A stretch of 64,000 nucleotides of DNA. It comes from Mugil cephalus (taxonomy: Eukaryota > Chordata > Actinopteri > Mugiliformes > Mugilidae). Location of the stretch: NCBI RefSeq assembly GCF_022458985.1, contig NC_061790.1, positions 18,704,397 to 18,768,396 on the forward strand, in the 5' to 3' direction. Under the pieces are notes generated by a model. That model saw nothing but the letters and a program-made list of their open reading frames with translations, made no database searches and was not told the DNA's origin. Both the position numbers and the translations under genes were made by a program. Every line of letters begins with the position of its first letter. Position 1 is the stretch's first letter. Positions 18,323 to 29,006 of the stretch are shown here, in pieces.

Positions 18323-21300
18323 TCATCTGTATCTGCTCCTGTCTTTGTCCTTGGTCCTCCTGGGGGAGCGGCTGCGGCTGCGGCTCCTGTCCCTGTGGCC
18401 GTGGCCTTTGTCCCGTCCCTCCTTCCCGTGCTTGGGCCGGGACCTGCCGTGTTTGTGGTCTCTGTCTCTTGAGCGGGACGGAGAGCGGGAGCGCTGGCGG
18501 CCTGCCTTCCTGTCCCGCCTGCTCTCCTCGCTGTCCTGGAACGCAACAGACAAGAGACGGAAAAGTTCAGCAGGCGAGCGCCATTATTTGTGTCTTAGCT
18601 TAACTACGTTAAAAAAAAAAAAATAATCTAAGCAGACACAGGCTGAATTCATTCAACTGGAGGAGTGATGACTGATGTGTACACACCTATTTTCGAGAAT
18701 TTATGTTGCAAAAAGTGGAGGTTGTCGCATATTTGAGGACGGTCGTGCGTTCAGGAGACCGCAGTGGTTACAGCAAAATTACACAAAGTGTGATCTGCAG
18801 CCGTAACGCTGCTAGACCAGCCAGATTACATCGCTTTGGGTGTTTCAGCTTCACCTGTGGAAGCTGCTGAAAGCTTGTGTCTTCATTTGTTCGTAATGAC
18901 TGAACAGCTAAGAATTAACTGTAGCCACAGAGGATAACTTCCCTGAGGGTTGATCTGTGACTGACGAGCAAGATACGAGACAACAGCCTGTTCTATTTCA
19001 CATGGTGTAACTACGTAACATAAGATCATCCTTTAATTCATCCCACAGTGGAGAAACTTCCAGAGCCAAAGCAGCATATAGTTTAAGGACTGTGCACACA
19101 TGAGCAGGAAAAATAAACATTAAATGAAAAAAAAAAGAAAAAAAAGGTGAATCACATGACTGGAGGGTGTTGGGATTTTGGAAGAGGGACCCTTCAAAAA
19201 AAGAACCAAATCAGAGAGACCATAAGCATTGAAGAGGTAAATATTAATGAAGCTAGAGGAACACATTGATATATTAAATGAGAAGCCAGCACCTGATGTC
19301 AATTTTTCTTTCTGGTATTATTATTACTGACAAGCCTCTCCTGACAAAGCCAGGAGAACTCGGGAGCCTACATGTCTACACACTGAACCACACCAGAAAT
19401 AACTTATTTATTTGCACTTTTTCCCTTCTGCAAACAACAGACTGACGGATCGGCTGTTATAACAGCAAGGAAACTCTGAATATCAAGTCAGTCAAAACAA
19501 ACTGGACTTTGAGCCTGTCCAGACCTAACATTAAAATGTGATCTGGGTGATCCGATCAAATAAAAGACAGGCGTGAACACCCCAGGAGAAATACCATCTT
19601 CGACCACATTTAGAGGTGGCCTAGGTCACATGTGTCACGTGAGTTCTGCCTCATTCATTCCGAAAAAAAACATACAGCTGCTATTATAAATGATTAGGGG
19701 AAAAGCAGCGTAAGTGATGTCTGCTTATTAGAAATGAAGGCCTTTTAAATCCAAGAATAACATGACAACACGGGTGTGGCAGTGTATTAATTATTGATGT
19801 CATGTTGATGTATGACGAAGCACGTGTGGTTACGCTATGTATTTCCTCAATCACCAACATCTTTGATTCCTTTTATTACTAGAGATTACAATGTGTATAC
19901 AAGCTTCCAGGGTTGGAGTTGTAATCTGTGTTTAGTGCAGATCAAAACAATGTCAGGGTGGAGATCAATAAATAATGAAAAAAATAAATAAATAACCACC
20001 GATCCAGACAATGTCAGATGTCAGGGTTTATTCACTTACACACTGTTAAACACACGCACCTAAATCTGGCCACTTGTGGTTGGATCGCTCAGATGGGATC
20101 TTAATGAAAGGGGCCAAACACTTGAACCGCATGAGGCCACCAGCCAGGTAACTCCTCACATGTAAACACAGACGGTGTAATACGGTGCACGGACATGACT
20201 GTCCAAAGCACTCTCAGGGAATTCATTTCATCAGTCATCATCAACATCATCATATTTCGCTGATGCTCTGCTTAACACTTGGAGGACGCCTAGTAATTAT
20301 AAATTACAAAATATTCCATTTTCCACTAAACAACGGTTACTGCCTCTTTACAGTAATACCCCAAAACCAAAAAACTAATTCAAATGTATTAATAAACTGA
20401 GTAAACAGGTTCTGGTAGGTAGAACCACCTGGGACAAAGGAAGGTGTGTGTTTATCAAGTTATTAGTACAGCTTTGTCACCTTTTTCTGGGAATTACTCC
20501 AGATATAAATCATCTTTTGGAAGCAGGCTATGGTGCGTTTGACAGAGAGCTGGCACATTGCTCACACATACACAAACACGTTGATTCCAGTAACCAAGTC
20601 CTTGGCGGTAATTGCTTTCTTCCCGAAGTCCCGAACTGTAAGATTTATGTCGTCACATTTGATGTGTTATTGACACAGATTAGCTGATTAGTGGAGGAAT
20701 AAAGAGAACAGACGTTTGGAGCAGGAACTGTACAACATTAACCAGTAAGTGTCACACGACTTTAATGGTTAGATTTTCCACATGAAAACTCCAAGTAGAG
20801 AGGATACCCTTAACGGGCCGTGAATGGACAGACACTATATTTCTAAGACTGTACACTGCACTCTGCCAATCATGATCAAAGACGCTAAAACGTGGATGTT
20901 AATGTGAAACGAAACGCTGAGACTCGTAGGTTGTGACAGTAGAGTGATTGGGGAACAGGAAGCTCTTGAAGCGATACTTTATTAAAGGTAGCACATCCCC
21001 AGTCATGCCTTTTTTTTGGAATTAAACCAAACTAATAGTGTAAACAGGAAACTGATCTAGAATATTTATTGAATATTTACTGCTGTAAAGAGACTGTACC
21101 TTGTGTTTTTTGGACTTCCTGCTGTCCTCGTCATCTGAATGATGATGGTGCTTCTTCTCCTTGTGTTTCTTCTCAGAGTGCCGATGGCTCGTCGCCTCGT
21201 CCTCCTCGTCCTCTTCCATTAGCAGGTCGTACTTGGAACTTTTGGGAAAGTTAAGGAAATCTCCAGGAAGACGACCAGGACAATGCTGGAAGGTCAGCCA

Positions 21301-24300
21301 AAACAAACTGTGGGAAAGTCATTGCTGCTGCATGCACGGTTGCATCCTTGCCAATTATACGCTATGACATGACGGTGGAAAAACTGGATCAGCACAGAAG
21401 GATACTCTTGCTTGGGCTTCATTTGATCCTTGAGAGCCAGCTTGGATCGGCTCTCCACGTCCTTCTCATAGGCTTTGAAGTCGTCTTTAGTGTACTTCCC
21501 TCCTGGCACACGAACAACACGGCGAAGAAAGAGAGGAGGACAAAAACGCTGAACGTAGAACTAGTTGCACCTTGTTGTACTCTACTTGCTTTAACAAACA
21601 TAAAATATTCAAAACGCACAAACCACCAACCACAACGCGGTAATACCTTTCCCTTTCCATTTGATCTTCGCAACCGATTGGCTGAAGTCCACGTGGATAC
21701 GTCGATCATCAATGAGGACGTTGTCCATTTTGAAGTAAGCCTTCTCGCAGTCCTCTTGCTGCGGAGACAGAAGGCATGAGACGAGAAAAGAAGAAAAGAA
21801 AAGTTACCGATTATGTAGGAGAAGGAATATAACAGGTCGAGGTGGTAATCAACCAACAGCTGCAGCTCTAATTTACGTATGTCCCGTAAGCCTCCACTAA
21901 CCAGGCAAGTAGAAGAACCCCTCTGTCTGTCCAGACTCATGTGTCCAGAATATATGTAAAAAAAGACTTTGGAAAAACTGAATAAGAAACATTGTGAATG
22001 GAAATATAAAATGAGAGAGGAAAGACTTCTGTATGCTCTCTGAACTTGTTTACTTTTGTCACTTGTGTTTCCTTTCTCGTGCTCTGGTTCACAGACATTT
22101 TTCACATACTTGCTCAGAGTCAGGGGTCCGAGTACTGCCAACAGAAGGGACACAACGCAAAAACGAAGGTCACAGACCAACTTTTACTGTGAAGTCTTCT
22201 CCTAAACTCAACATTAAGGAAACTAGAACGAAAACTGAATCAAAGTTGTAATTTTTTTTTTTTTTAAAACAAAAACCCCTGTCTGCAGGAAATATGTGGC
22301 TTTGACTGGAATTTGTTCCTCACTTGCAGTTCATATTCACAGCTTTTTTGACTACACTACATTATAGAATAGATAGTAATGGAAAATACTGTATGTTTGA
22401 TCCATAAACTAAGCAGTGCCCTCTAATGGTGTAAATATCAACTGCACTTCAGCTTGTCAAATGTTTTTTAGCCCGTTTCAGCCCAGTCCACTAAAGGTAC
22501 TGGACAAGCAAATGGAAAAAACAATTCCCTAGAGTTCTACAGAAAGATACAGTGTAACCATCAACATCACTGGAAACACTTATGGTGTGCCTCGTTATCT
22601 CGTAAAGGTGCAAATTTATGAGTGTACCACAAGGAAGTTGGACTTGAAAAGCTACAAATAGCAGCAGTCGTAAACTGGCAGAAAATTCCAACTTTAACCT
22701 CCTTAAACATTAAAGAAACCCTAGAGATACAAGCACATGCTACACTACAGTGATTTACAAACAACTACAGCCAACAACGCAAACAACCTTGCTGCTGAAA
22801 TTAAACATTTGTAAGGGTTCAATTTATGGAGCAACTCTGATTGCATCAAATATTAGTCCACCCTTGGCAGACCAAAAGCTGAGAGATTCAAAGACACCAT
22901 GACCAACCATCACCATCAACACACCTAAATGAATGACTCTCCCACTGTCAGAGCAGACTAGTCTGTGAGTGCCCACCATGCAGTTCCTCTTGCTAGGGGC
23001 ATGGTTCTAGCTAGGGCTGCTGCTAGGAGATTCAGGGGTCAAATCTCGGGCAAGTTTCCATTTCTGTTACCAACTGGCTCTAGGACAGTAGAATAAAGCG
23101 GAAGACATGATGAGGAAGTTACAAAAAAAAAAAAAAAAAAACAGGTGAGCCTCTGCACTCAACTAAAAAAGCGGCATCTCCGCCCATGACTTTTTTCTCG
23201 CCTCCTCAGGTGTGGCATTCACTAGCCAGACACTTACACTGCGAGGTCAGCATTCACACCACAATAAAATACTCATCTACCTTTCAGTTCTCTATTATAA
23301 TGGCAGCAATTCCCCATGGGATGAGAAGCAATATGTCATAACAAGAGTACCGGTGTATGACTCACTTCCATCACTCACATCCAGAAGGGTTTTTCCATCG
23401 GTCACATTCACCTGATACACTGTGTTTGCTAAAGTTCAGTTAGCACCTGAATGCAAAATCCTGATGAATGCGTCATCGTACTTTGTAATTTCAGATGAGG
23501 GGCGCTAGATGCACCATGCAGATAGTGAGAGGCTGGGAAAGAGACACTGGCTGTGAGAAGGCCAGAGAAGGGCTTTGTTGATCCATATAGGGTTAGAACT
23601 ACAGACTGTATGGGGCGGGGGCCTGAATTGGGAAATACATTCCGTTTCCACACATCATGTAACATCAAACTTGATGAAAACAAAAGCAGAACACCAAACT
23701 TGAATGACCTTTCACCCAACAATCTCCTCACAACCTCTAAGACAACATATCCTCATTTGTGTTTTTGCTGTTGATAAGCTTTGCATCGTAAGCATCTTAA
23801 GGCTCTGTTATAATACCGCGGGATGCAGACGCCATAGCCCACACATGTAGCCAACGCCGGTGCGAGTCATTTATACTTTTGCACTCATCAGTCTGTCTCA
23901 CTCTGTAACACCACCACCCAAATGCTAGTTGGTGCTGTGTCTTCTTTGCCAGTTGGATTAAATCTTGTTTCACGTCCTGCTTCACTTTAACAAGTCTTTA
24001 CATGTCTTTACATGACTTTTTCATTTACATGACTTTAACAAGTCATGTAAATGACTTGTTGCAGGTCAGGTCAAATCTTTCCTCAGTGAGTTCCATTTTT
24101 ATTGATCGGAAACAATTGATTTCAAAATTGTCGAGCTGGGGAAGCACCCGGAAATACTAAAGCTGAAACGCGCGACTACCTAGTGAACCAATCACAGCTC
24201 TTGCAGTCTGCGCCGCTGGGAGGTGTCCATCAGCTACGGCGCTTGGGTCTGTGCAGGGTCTGCATATTTAGCGTTAAATTGACACAGAAGTCTAAACCGC

Positions 24301-27300
24301 CCATTACCCTGCAAACAGGCAGCAGCTACGTAGTAGTTCTTTAAGCAATTTGTATTGTCATCGATGCTACGTAAATAAAATTTAATTGAACTGAGTAGTT
24401 ATTCAACAGTTTTAGAAACAGATCATTTCTGCGTTGTCAAGGTGTGTAACAAAATGAACAATATCACTTGTGTTTGAAGACTGGATGTGATTAGTTGGGC
24501 ATCGTTTAAGACATTTAAAGACTGAATCAGTGAGCTGTGGAGGTATTGGTGAGCAATACCCCACACAATGATAACCATGTCCTGACTGATACTGACGTAG
24601 ATCTCTAAAGATATTTGAAAACCCACTTAATGCGATGGCCTATCTCCCAAGTTACTTTAACTTGATGTTCTTGTAAATATAACGCTCAACTATTCACTTA
24701 AACCATACACTAGCAATATAATGCACACAACACACATGTACAAACTACTTATGTATTTGTCATGTTTGCACATAATAGGCTCACCTTTTCAAACTCAATG
24801 AAAGCGTAACAGAGGGAGTCTCCAGTCTTCCAGTCTCTGATGATCTCACAGCTGTAGAAAACATACCAACACAAGAAATGTATTAGCAGGTCGGGTCAAA
24901 GGACAGTGTGGAGCTGAAACAACACATGTAGATTTTTCACATGGACAGAGTATTTATGAGCATTTACCAACACTTTTGAAGACTTGTAGGTTAGCATCAC
25001 CTTTTAATGGAGCCAAAGCGTGAAAAGATGATTTCCAGGTCCTCATCTGTGGTCACTGGGTTTAGCTTGCAGACAAACAGTACGTTCTCTGGAGGCTTCA
25101 TGTCTGCGTCGGGGAGGTCGCCCACCTGGAGGAAGAGACGACATTAGAGTGAACAGATGTCACATTATGCTACATTATCTTTGGTGTCTTCAACAAATAA
25201 CCAGAAGCAGATTTCTTTGAGCGCACCATCTCCAGCAGGATAGCCTGAGTCTTGGCCTCTTTCTCCTTCAGCCTCTCCTCCAGTTCCTCGGCTCCTTTCC
25301 CGTCCGTGTCGTCGATCACCTCATCCGCTCCAATGCGCCCACTCTGTACGCACGTGGCAGAAATATCTGCCGTTATATTTACTGCATTTAAACAATTTCC
25401 ATATTTATTTGTGTAGACACACTAAGGTATATCTTGTGAAACAGTGGTACGATTCTCACGTCTAGCTGCTCTTTGGTGGGCTCAGGAGATCGATCAGGCA
25501 CCGGCAGATTAGGAGGGTCGTCAAATGGGTCATCCAGGATCACTGTGTGATTTATCCTGAGAAAGATTGCATTCTCTTCTTATCAGTGTAAAACTATATG
25601 TGAGGTTTTACTTAAAAGTGCAACATCAAATAAACACACTATGCTTTGGTGGCTTTTTTTCCCAACGTTTCCCATTTTTCCATTGAATATGGCCTGTGGT
25701 AAACAAGACTCAATTTGTATTACAATTATATAGAATAGTAACACTCAAATTCCACTGTGGGGTATAGACCTATAGAGCATAATACATACAATACCTATAC
25801 ACACAACTGGATAGTCCTACAACCAATCAGAGCCATTTTGTTGTGAACAAATTCAACTCCACATCACTCAGATGACAGATGAATGACCAGTTACTCTTCT
25901 GTCCATCACCACATAAAGTCCACCCAAATGATTTGACTGGCCTGGCAGATCTTTGCCAAAGCAAACCAATGTTCTGTGGAATGTGGAGTGAGTCAAACCT
26001 TAAGAGCTGTACTTTCCACATAGACTTAATCCTGACTCACCTTATATCCTGAAAAGGGACAAAATCTTTGTCAACAAATGTCTCGTTGATTTTCTTCAGG
26101 ACCTCCAAGCCTTCTGTCACTTCCCCAAACACAGTATGAACCCCGTCCAGATAGTCCAGGTTCTCGCTGGCAGTAATAAGGAACTGTGAAAAATGACACC
26201 AATAGATCAGTCAGAAAACATTTGAAAATACTGTACGAAGTCGCAGTTTCAGTCCGTCTTATTCACCTGAGAACCATGCTGATCGTTTCCATTGTTCACC
26301 ATGGACACTGTCCCAGTCTTCCTGTGTTTGATTCGCGGCACTTTCTCTGCATCAAAAAAGCGGGCCTGGTCGCCGTAGAGTTTGCTAAAAACACACAGGA
26401 GAGGAAAATGTTTCAATAAATGAAATATATATATATGTGTGTGCGCGTTATTCAAAATTTTTATGAGCAAACATGAAAGAAGGGAATCTATACGCACTTA
26501 ACGTGTTGACTGAACACCTTCAACAGTTTCAACAAAACCTACTAAACAACGTTTTGTCTCTTTTTTAAAAACATTTATCCACAGTAATGTGGCCCTGTTC
26601 TTCCTCTTTCAGCAGCTCCTAAGACAGACAAAGTTGTTGACATTGTCCGAGGAGAGCTGACCACCTTATTTACAACGTTGCCTCCAATGGGAACAGTTAC
26701 AAGAGTGGCCAGATATTTGCAAGTCAGCACTGTTGTCTTTATCTTGGTTTATCTCAAGCTGAGCAACGTCTCAGTCGAAGTGCTAGCAGTGTCCCAGACT
26801 AACGTATGCTTGGCGTTAATGTGGTATTTTAAGCTGGAAGTGCTTTGGTGAAAAGAAAACAATACTTTATGAGGGTCGACTATCCGTCTGTTTTCCCCTC
26901 AAATTCCCCATGCAGAGGGCCAACGTGCTGTTTAGTGTCTTCCATCTTTATCGGGTGGTTCTGCTGCTCGTCACTACAGGATCGACTGCCCATTTGAGCA
27001 TGCCTGACAGTAACTCTACTTGGACAACCTGCCTGAAATGAGTTGCCAGAGACGTTGACGTACCGCAGAATGGATTTAATCAGATTAATCATGACGATAT
27101 ATGATATACAGCTATAATTCTTTTTATCAAGTACTGAACTGTGACGAAAATGACTGACCTGTACACAGATTCTCCACCTCGGCCTGTCCCAGTGGGGTCT
27201 CCAGTCTGAACAATGAAATCTCTCTGAAAAGAAGGGAACAGTTGACACAGTTGTGACTCCGTACCTTTGTTCAGCGTAAACTCCTACCATGAAACCTAGT

Positions 27301-27747
27301 TGAACTGAGAATGGGAACTGAGAATCCTAGAAATCCAGTTTTGCCTTACAATATGGAGAGATGAAAAGAGAAGATTGCAAAAGTTCCATCTGTCATTCCA
27401 AGTTGTAATAACTATTATGTAGCAGAAAAAAAAAATCGCACTTTGAACATCACCATAGAGTTATCTTATTTTTTTTCATGCTTTCTGTGAAGCTTGTGAG
27501 ATGCATCACTCTACTGTCCTCGGCTATCAGCACTACCTTCTCTGTGACTCTACTGGGAATCCCTACAGCACGCTCTCTATCAAAATGTGTGTCATCTCTG
27601 TCTGAAACAGGTGTCTCAGTAGGTAGAGTGGGTTGTCCACAAACTGGGTTAGCGGCTGAATCCCCGGAGTGTGCCATATGCCGAAGTGTCCACGAGCAAG
27701 ACACTGAACATCCAGTTGCTCCCAGTGCAACTGCCAGTGATGTGTGA

Positions 27748-27798
<51 letters not shown>

Positions 27799-28873
27799 TG
27801 TGTGGGTGAATGTGACTGTAAAAGCGCTTTGGGTATCTTTGAGTAGGTAGAAAGTGCTATATAAGACCAATTACCATTCTTATGTCATTTATATCTGTGT
27901 GGTCTAAGGTGACCAGATTCTGAAGTCAAATCCGGGAATATTTACAGCTCGGACATAAAAAAAAGAATTAAATGTTATCGAGATGTAATGAAAAAAAATG
28001 GGAACAATTACGGTTTCATTTGTTTTTAAATATTTATTCATATTTAAACACATTTAATCTCTGCAATGTCAATAGCAGGCGACAGGCTACCGTAATAACT
28101 GTTGTAGTAGTCTGCAACGCAACATGCTCACTGGCGCTTCCTATCCGGCTACCGTAATAACCGTTGTTCTTATCTACACGCAACATTTTTATTTCTCATT
28201 CACAAAACGCTGACATTGGGAACATTTTTGGGAATAGTTTGAACCGGCGGACAGGTTATCCAAAACGGGGACTGTCTTCAGAAATCGGGGAAGTCTGGTC
28301 ACCTTACTGTGGTCACTCTGTACGTAAAAAAAACTTTGTCCACAGCACCCTCATCAGGCGACTGAAGTTTACGTACTTTGTGCCATGTTTCAAAAAACAT
28401 GAAGCCGATTTGATTTACAAGAGACAGTTTCATTTACCTGTACATTGTGGACGAGGCAGTAGTTGTAGTATTTTATCTTGCATAGTTTCAGGAAGTTCAG
28501 GCAAGCTGCAAAAAAAGCAGAGTTGGTTGAGCGGTCATAAGAATTTACCACATCTTTAATATCAAAAAGGGTATATTAATAGTTAGGGCATGCGTTTGTC
28601 TATCATTTGTATAGCATTGGTGGCAAATTAACTCTAAATTTAGCAAATTTATATTAAAACGACCAAATGAATAGAGGGAAAGTGGCTAATAGCATTGGCT
28701 AGCATCCACTCATTCAATAACTCAGCTTGCCTGTGGCTTACTCGGGTAGTAGCCAGTTAACGAAATTAGCCGCAGGTATGTGCAAGATGCTTCGTTTTCT
28801 TACTTTTGGGTCTTTCTTCTGTAAACAAATCAATCACAATATCACCCAGCGTCGTTTCAAGGAGCACCGCCAT
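18323..28873 (-). CDS. ppil4: peptidyl-prolyl isomerase-like 4 (cyclophilin plus RRM)
   Basis: Thirteen minus-strand exons join in phase to 476 residues: 28873-28804, 28505-28438, 27223-27159, 26384-26267, 26183-26041, 25556-25460, 25343-25227, 25125-25001, 24851-24785, 21758-21647, 21502-21406, 21238-21100 and 18535-18323. Human PPIL4 has 492 residues. Residues 1 to about 160 form the cyclophilin domain, with R47, F49 and Q52 in RDFIVQTG and Tyr118 in NLDYLDG where cyclophilin A has Trp, as usual for this subfamily. Residues 240-318 form an RRM with RNP2 VLFVCKL (241-247) and RNP1 around LCYAFIEF (281-288). A Lys/His-rich stretch follows, and an Arg/Ser-rich tail ends in DRSRYR. The protein is nuclear and associated with spliceosomes in other vertebrates. 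It starts 133 bp from ginm1, in divergent orientation. The largest intron (21759-24784) and the 18536-21099 intron carry repeats. Between exons 12 and 13 human has extra residues; a missed micro-exon is possible but not needed for phase. Confidence 0.95.
19515..19645. repeat. possible fish interspersed repeat fragment
   Basis: In the ppil4 intron between the last two exons, a string around GACCTAACATTAAAATGTGATCTGGGTGATC followed by GGTGGCCTAGGTCACATGTG resembles a dispersed teleost DNA element. This is recognition from memory and the ends are not defined. Confidence 0.25.
22416..22429 (-). promoter_or_regulatory. weak CTCF-like motif in ppil4 intron
   Basis: On the minus strand it reads CCATTAGAGGGCAC, which fits the CTCF core except for T at the fourth base. 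Motif evidence only. Confidence 0.25.
23806..24335. repeat. modular dispersed repeat (module A then module B) in ppil4 intron 9
   Basis: Module A (about 23820-23990) contains CACTCATCAGTCTGTCTCACT and GCTAGTTGGTGCTGTGTCTT. Module B (about 24095-24335) contains CCGGAAATACTAAAGCTGAAAC, a CCAATCACAGCTCTTGC string and an ACGGCGCTTGGGTCTGTG string. Related copies lie near 52010-52180 (B only) and 62850-63960 (A and B twice). The family is unknown to me. It looks like a nonautonomous DNA transposon. Confidence 0.55.
24022..24053. repeat. perfect hairpin, 14-bp arms and 4-base loop
   Basis: CATTTACATGACTT (24022-24035) and its exact reverse complement (24040-24053) flank the loop TAAC. It lies between modules A and B of the dispersed repeat, and ATGACTT/ACTTG echoes occur on both sides, so it is probably repeat-derived. 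Confidence 0.8.
27600..27880. repeat. dispersed fish repeat carrying a (TG)n microsatellite
   Basis: In ppil4 intron 2. CATATGCCGAAGTGTCC followed by GAGCAAGACACTGAAC, the (TG)n run and AAAGCGCTTTGGGTATCTTTGAG then GTGCTATATAAG form a pattern typical of a common teleost interspersed repeat. A partial cousin of its first part lies near 56030-56080. I cannot name the family with certainty. Confidence 0.5.
27749..27796. repeat. (TG)24 microsatellite
   Basis: A TG dinucleotide run seen directly, inside the dispersed repeat in ppil4 intron 2. Confidence 0.95.
27905..28306. mobile_element. 402-bp hAT-like nonautonomous element (MITE)
   Basis: The element is bounded by 13-bp inverted ends, TAAGGTGACCAGA at 27905-27917 and TCTGGTCACCTTA at 28294-28306. 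The flanks GTGTGGTC and CTGTGGTC look like an 8-bp target duplication with one mismatch, which points to hAT. A second layer of similarity follows the left end and precedes the right end (TCTGAAG and CTTCAGA strings). The interior holds an imperfect direct repeat (GGCTACCGTAATAAC at two places about 70 bases apart). No transposase is encoded. It sits in ppil4 intron 2. Confidence 0.7.
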
Positions 28874-29006
28874 GCTGATGCTGACGTTCCGTGTCTCGCG
28901 AGAGGAGCACCAGTGAGTAATCCCGCGCGCCTGCGCAGTTCACGCGTTTTGGCCAATTGTTTTTGTTGAAGCTTAGCTTGCTGCTAGTAAGTTAAGGCGA
29001 GCGGAA
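28874..29006. promoter_or_regulatory. shared bidirectional promoter of ppil4 and ginm1
   Basis: Only 133 bases separate the two divergent start codons. The stretch is CpG-rich and carries TCTCGCGAGA at 28894-28903 (the palindromic BANP-type promoter motif), a GCGCGCCTGCGCA string at about 28925-28937 that fits NRF1, and a CCAAT box at 28953-28957. These motifs are typical of housekeeping promoters active in both directions. Transcription starts were not observed, so the promoter call is an inference from layout and motifs. Confidence 0.75.

Noticed and set aside
21419-22180. A 253-codon minus-strand open frame
   Set aside because: It overlaps ppil4 exons 10 and 11 in another frame and runs through intron DNA. 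The translation resembles no family.
24022-24053. Possible CRISPR-like or terminator hairpin
   Set aside because: The genome is a vertebrate one and there is no regular spacer array. The hairpin sits inside an interspersed repeat.
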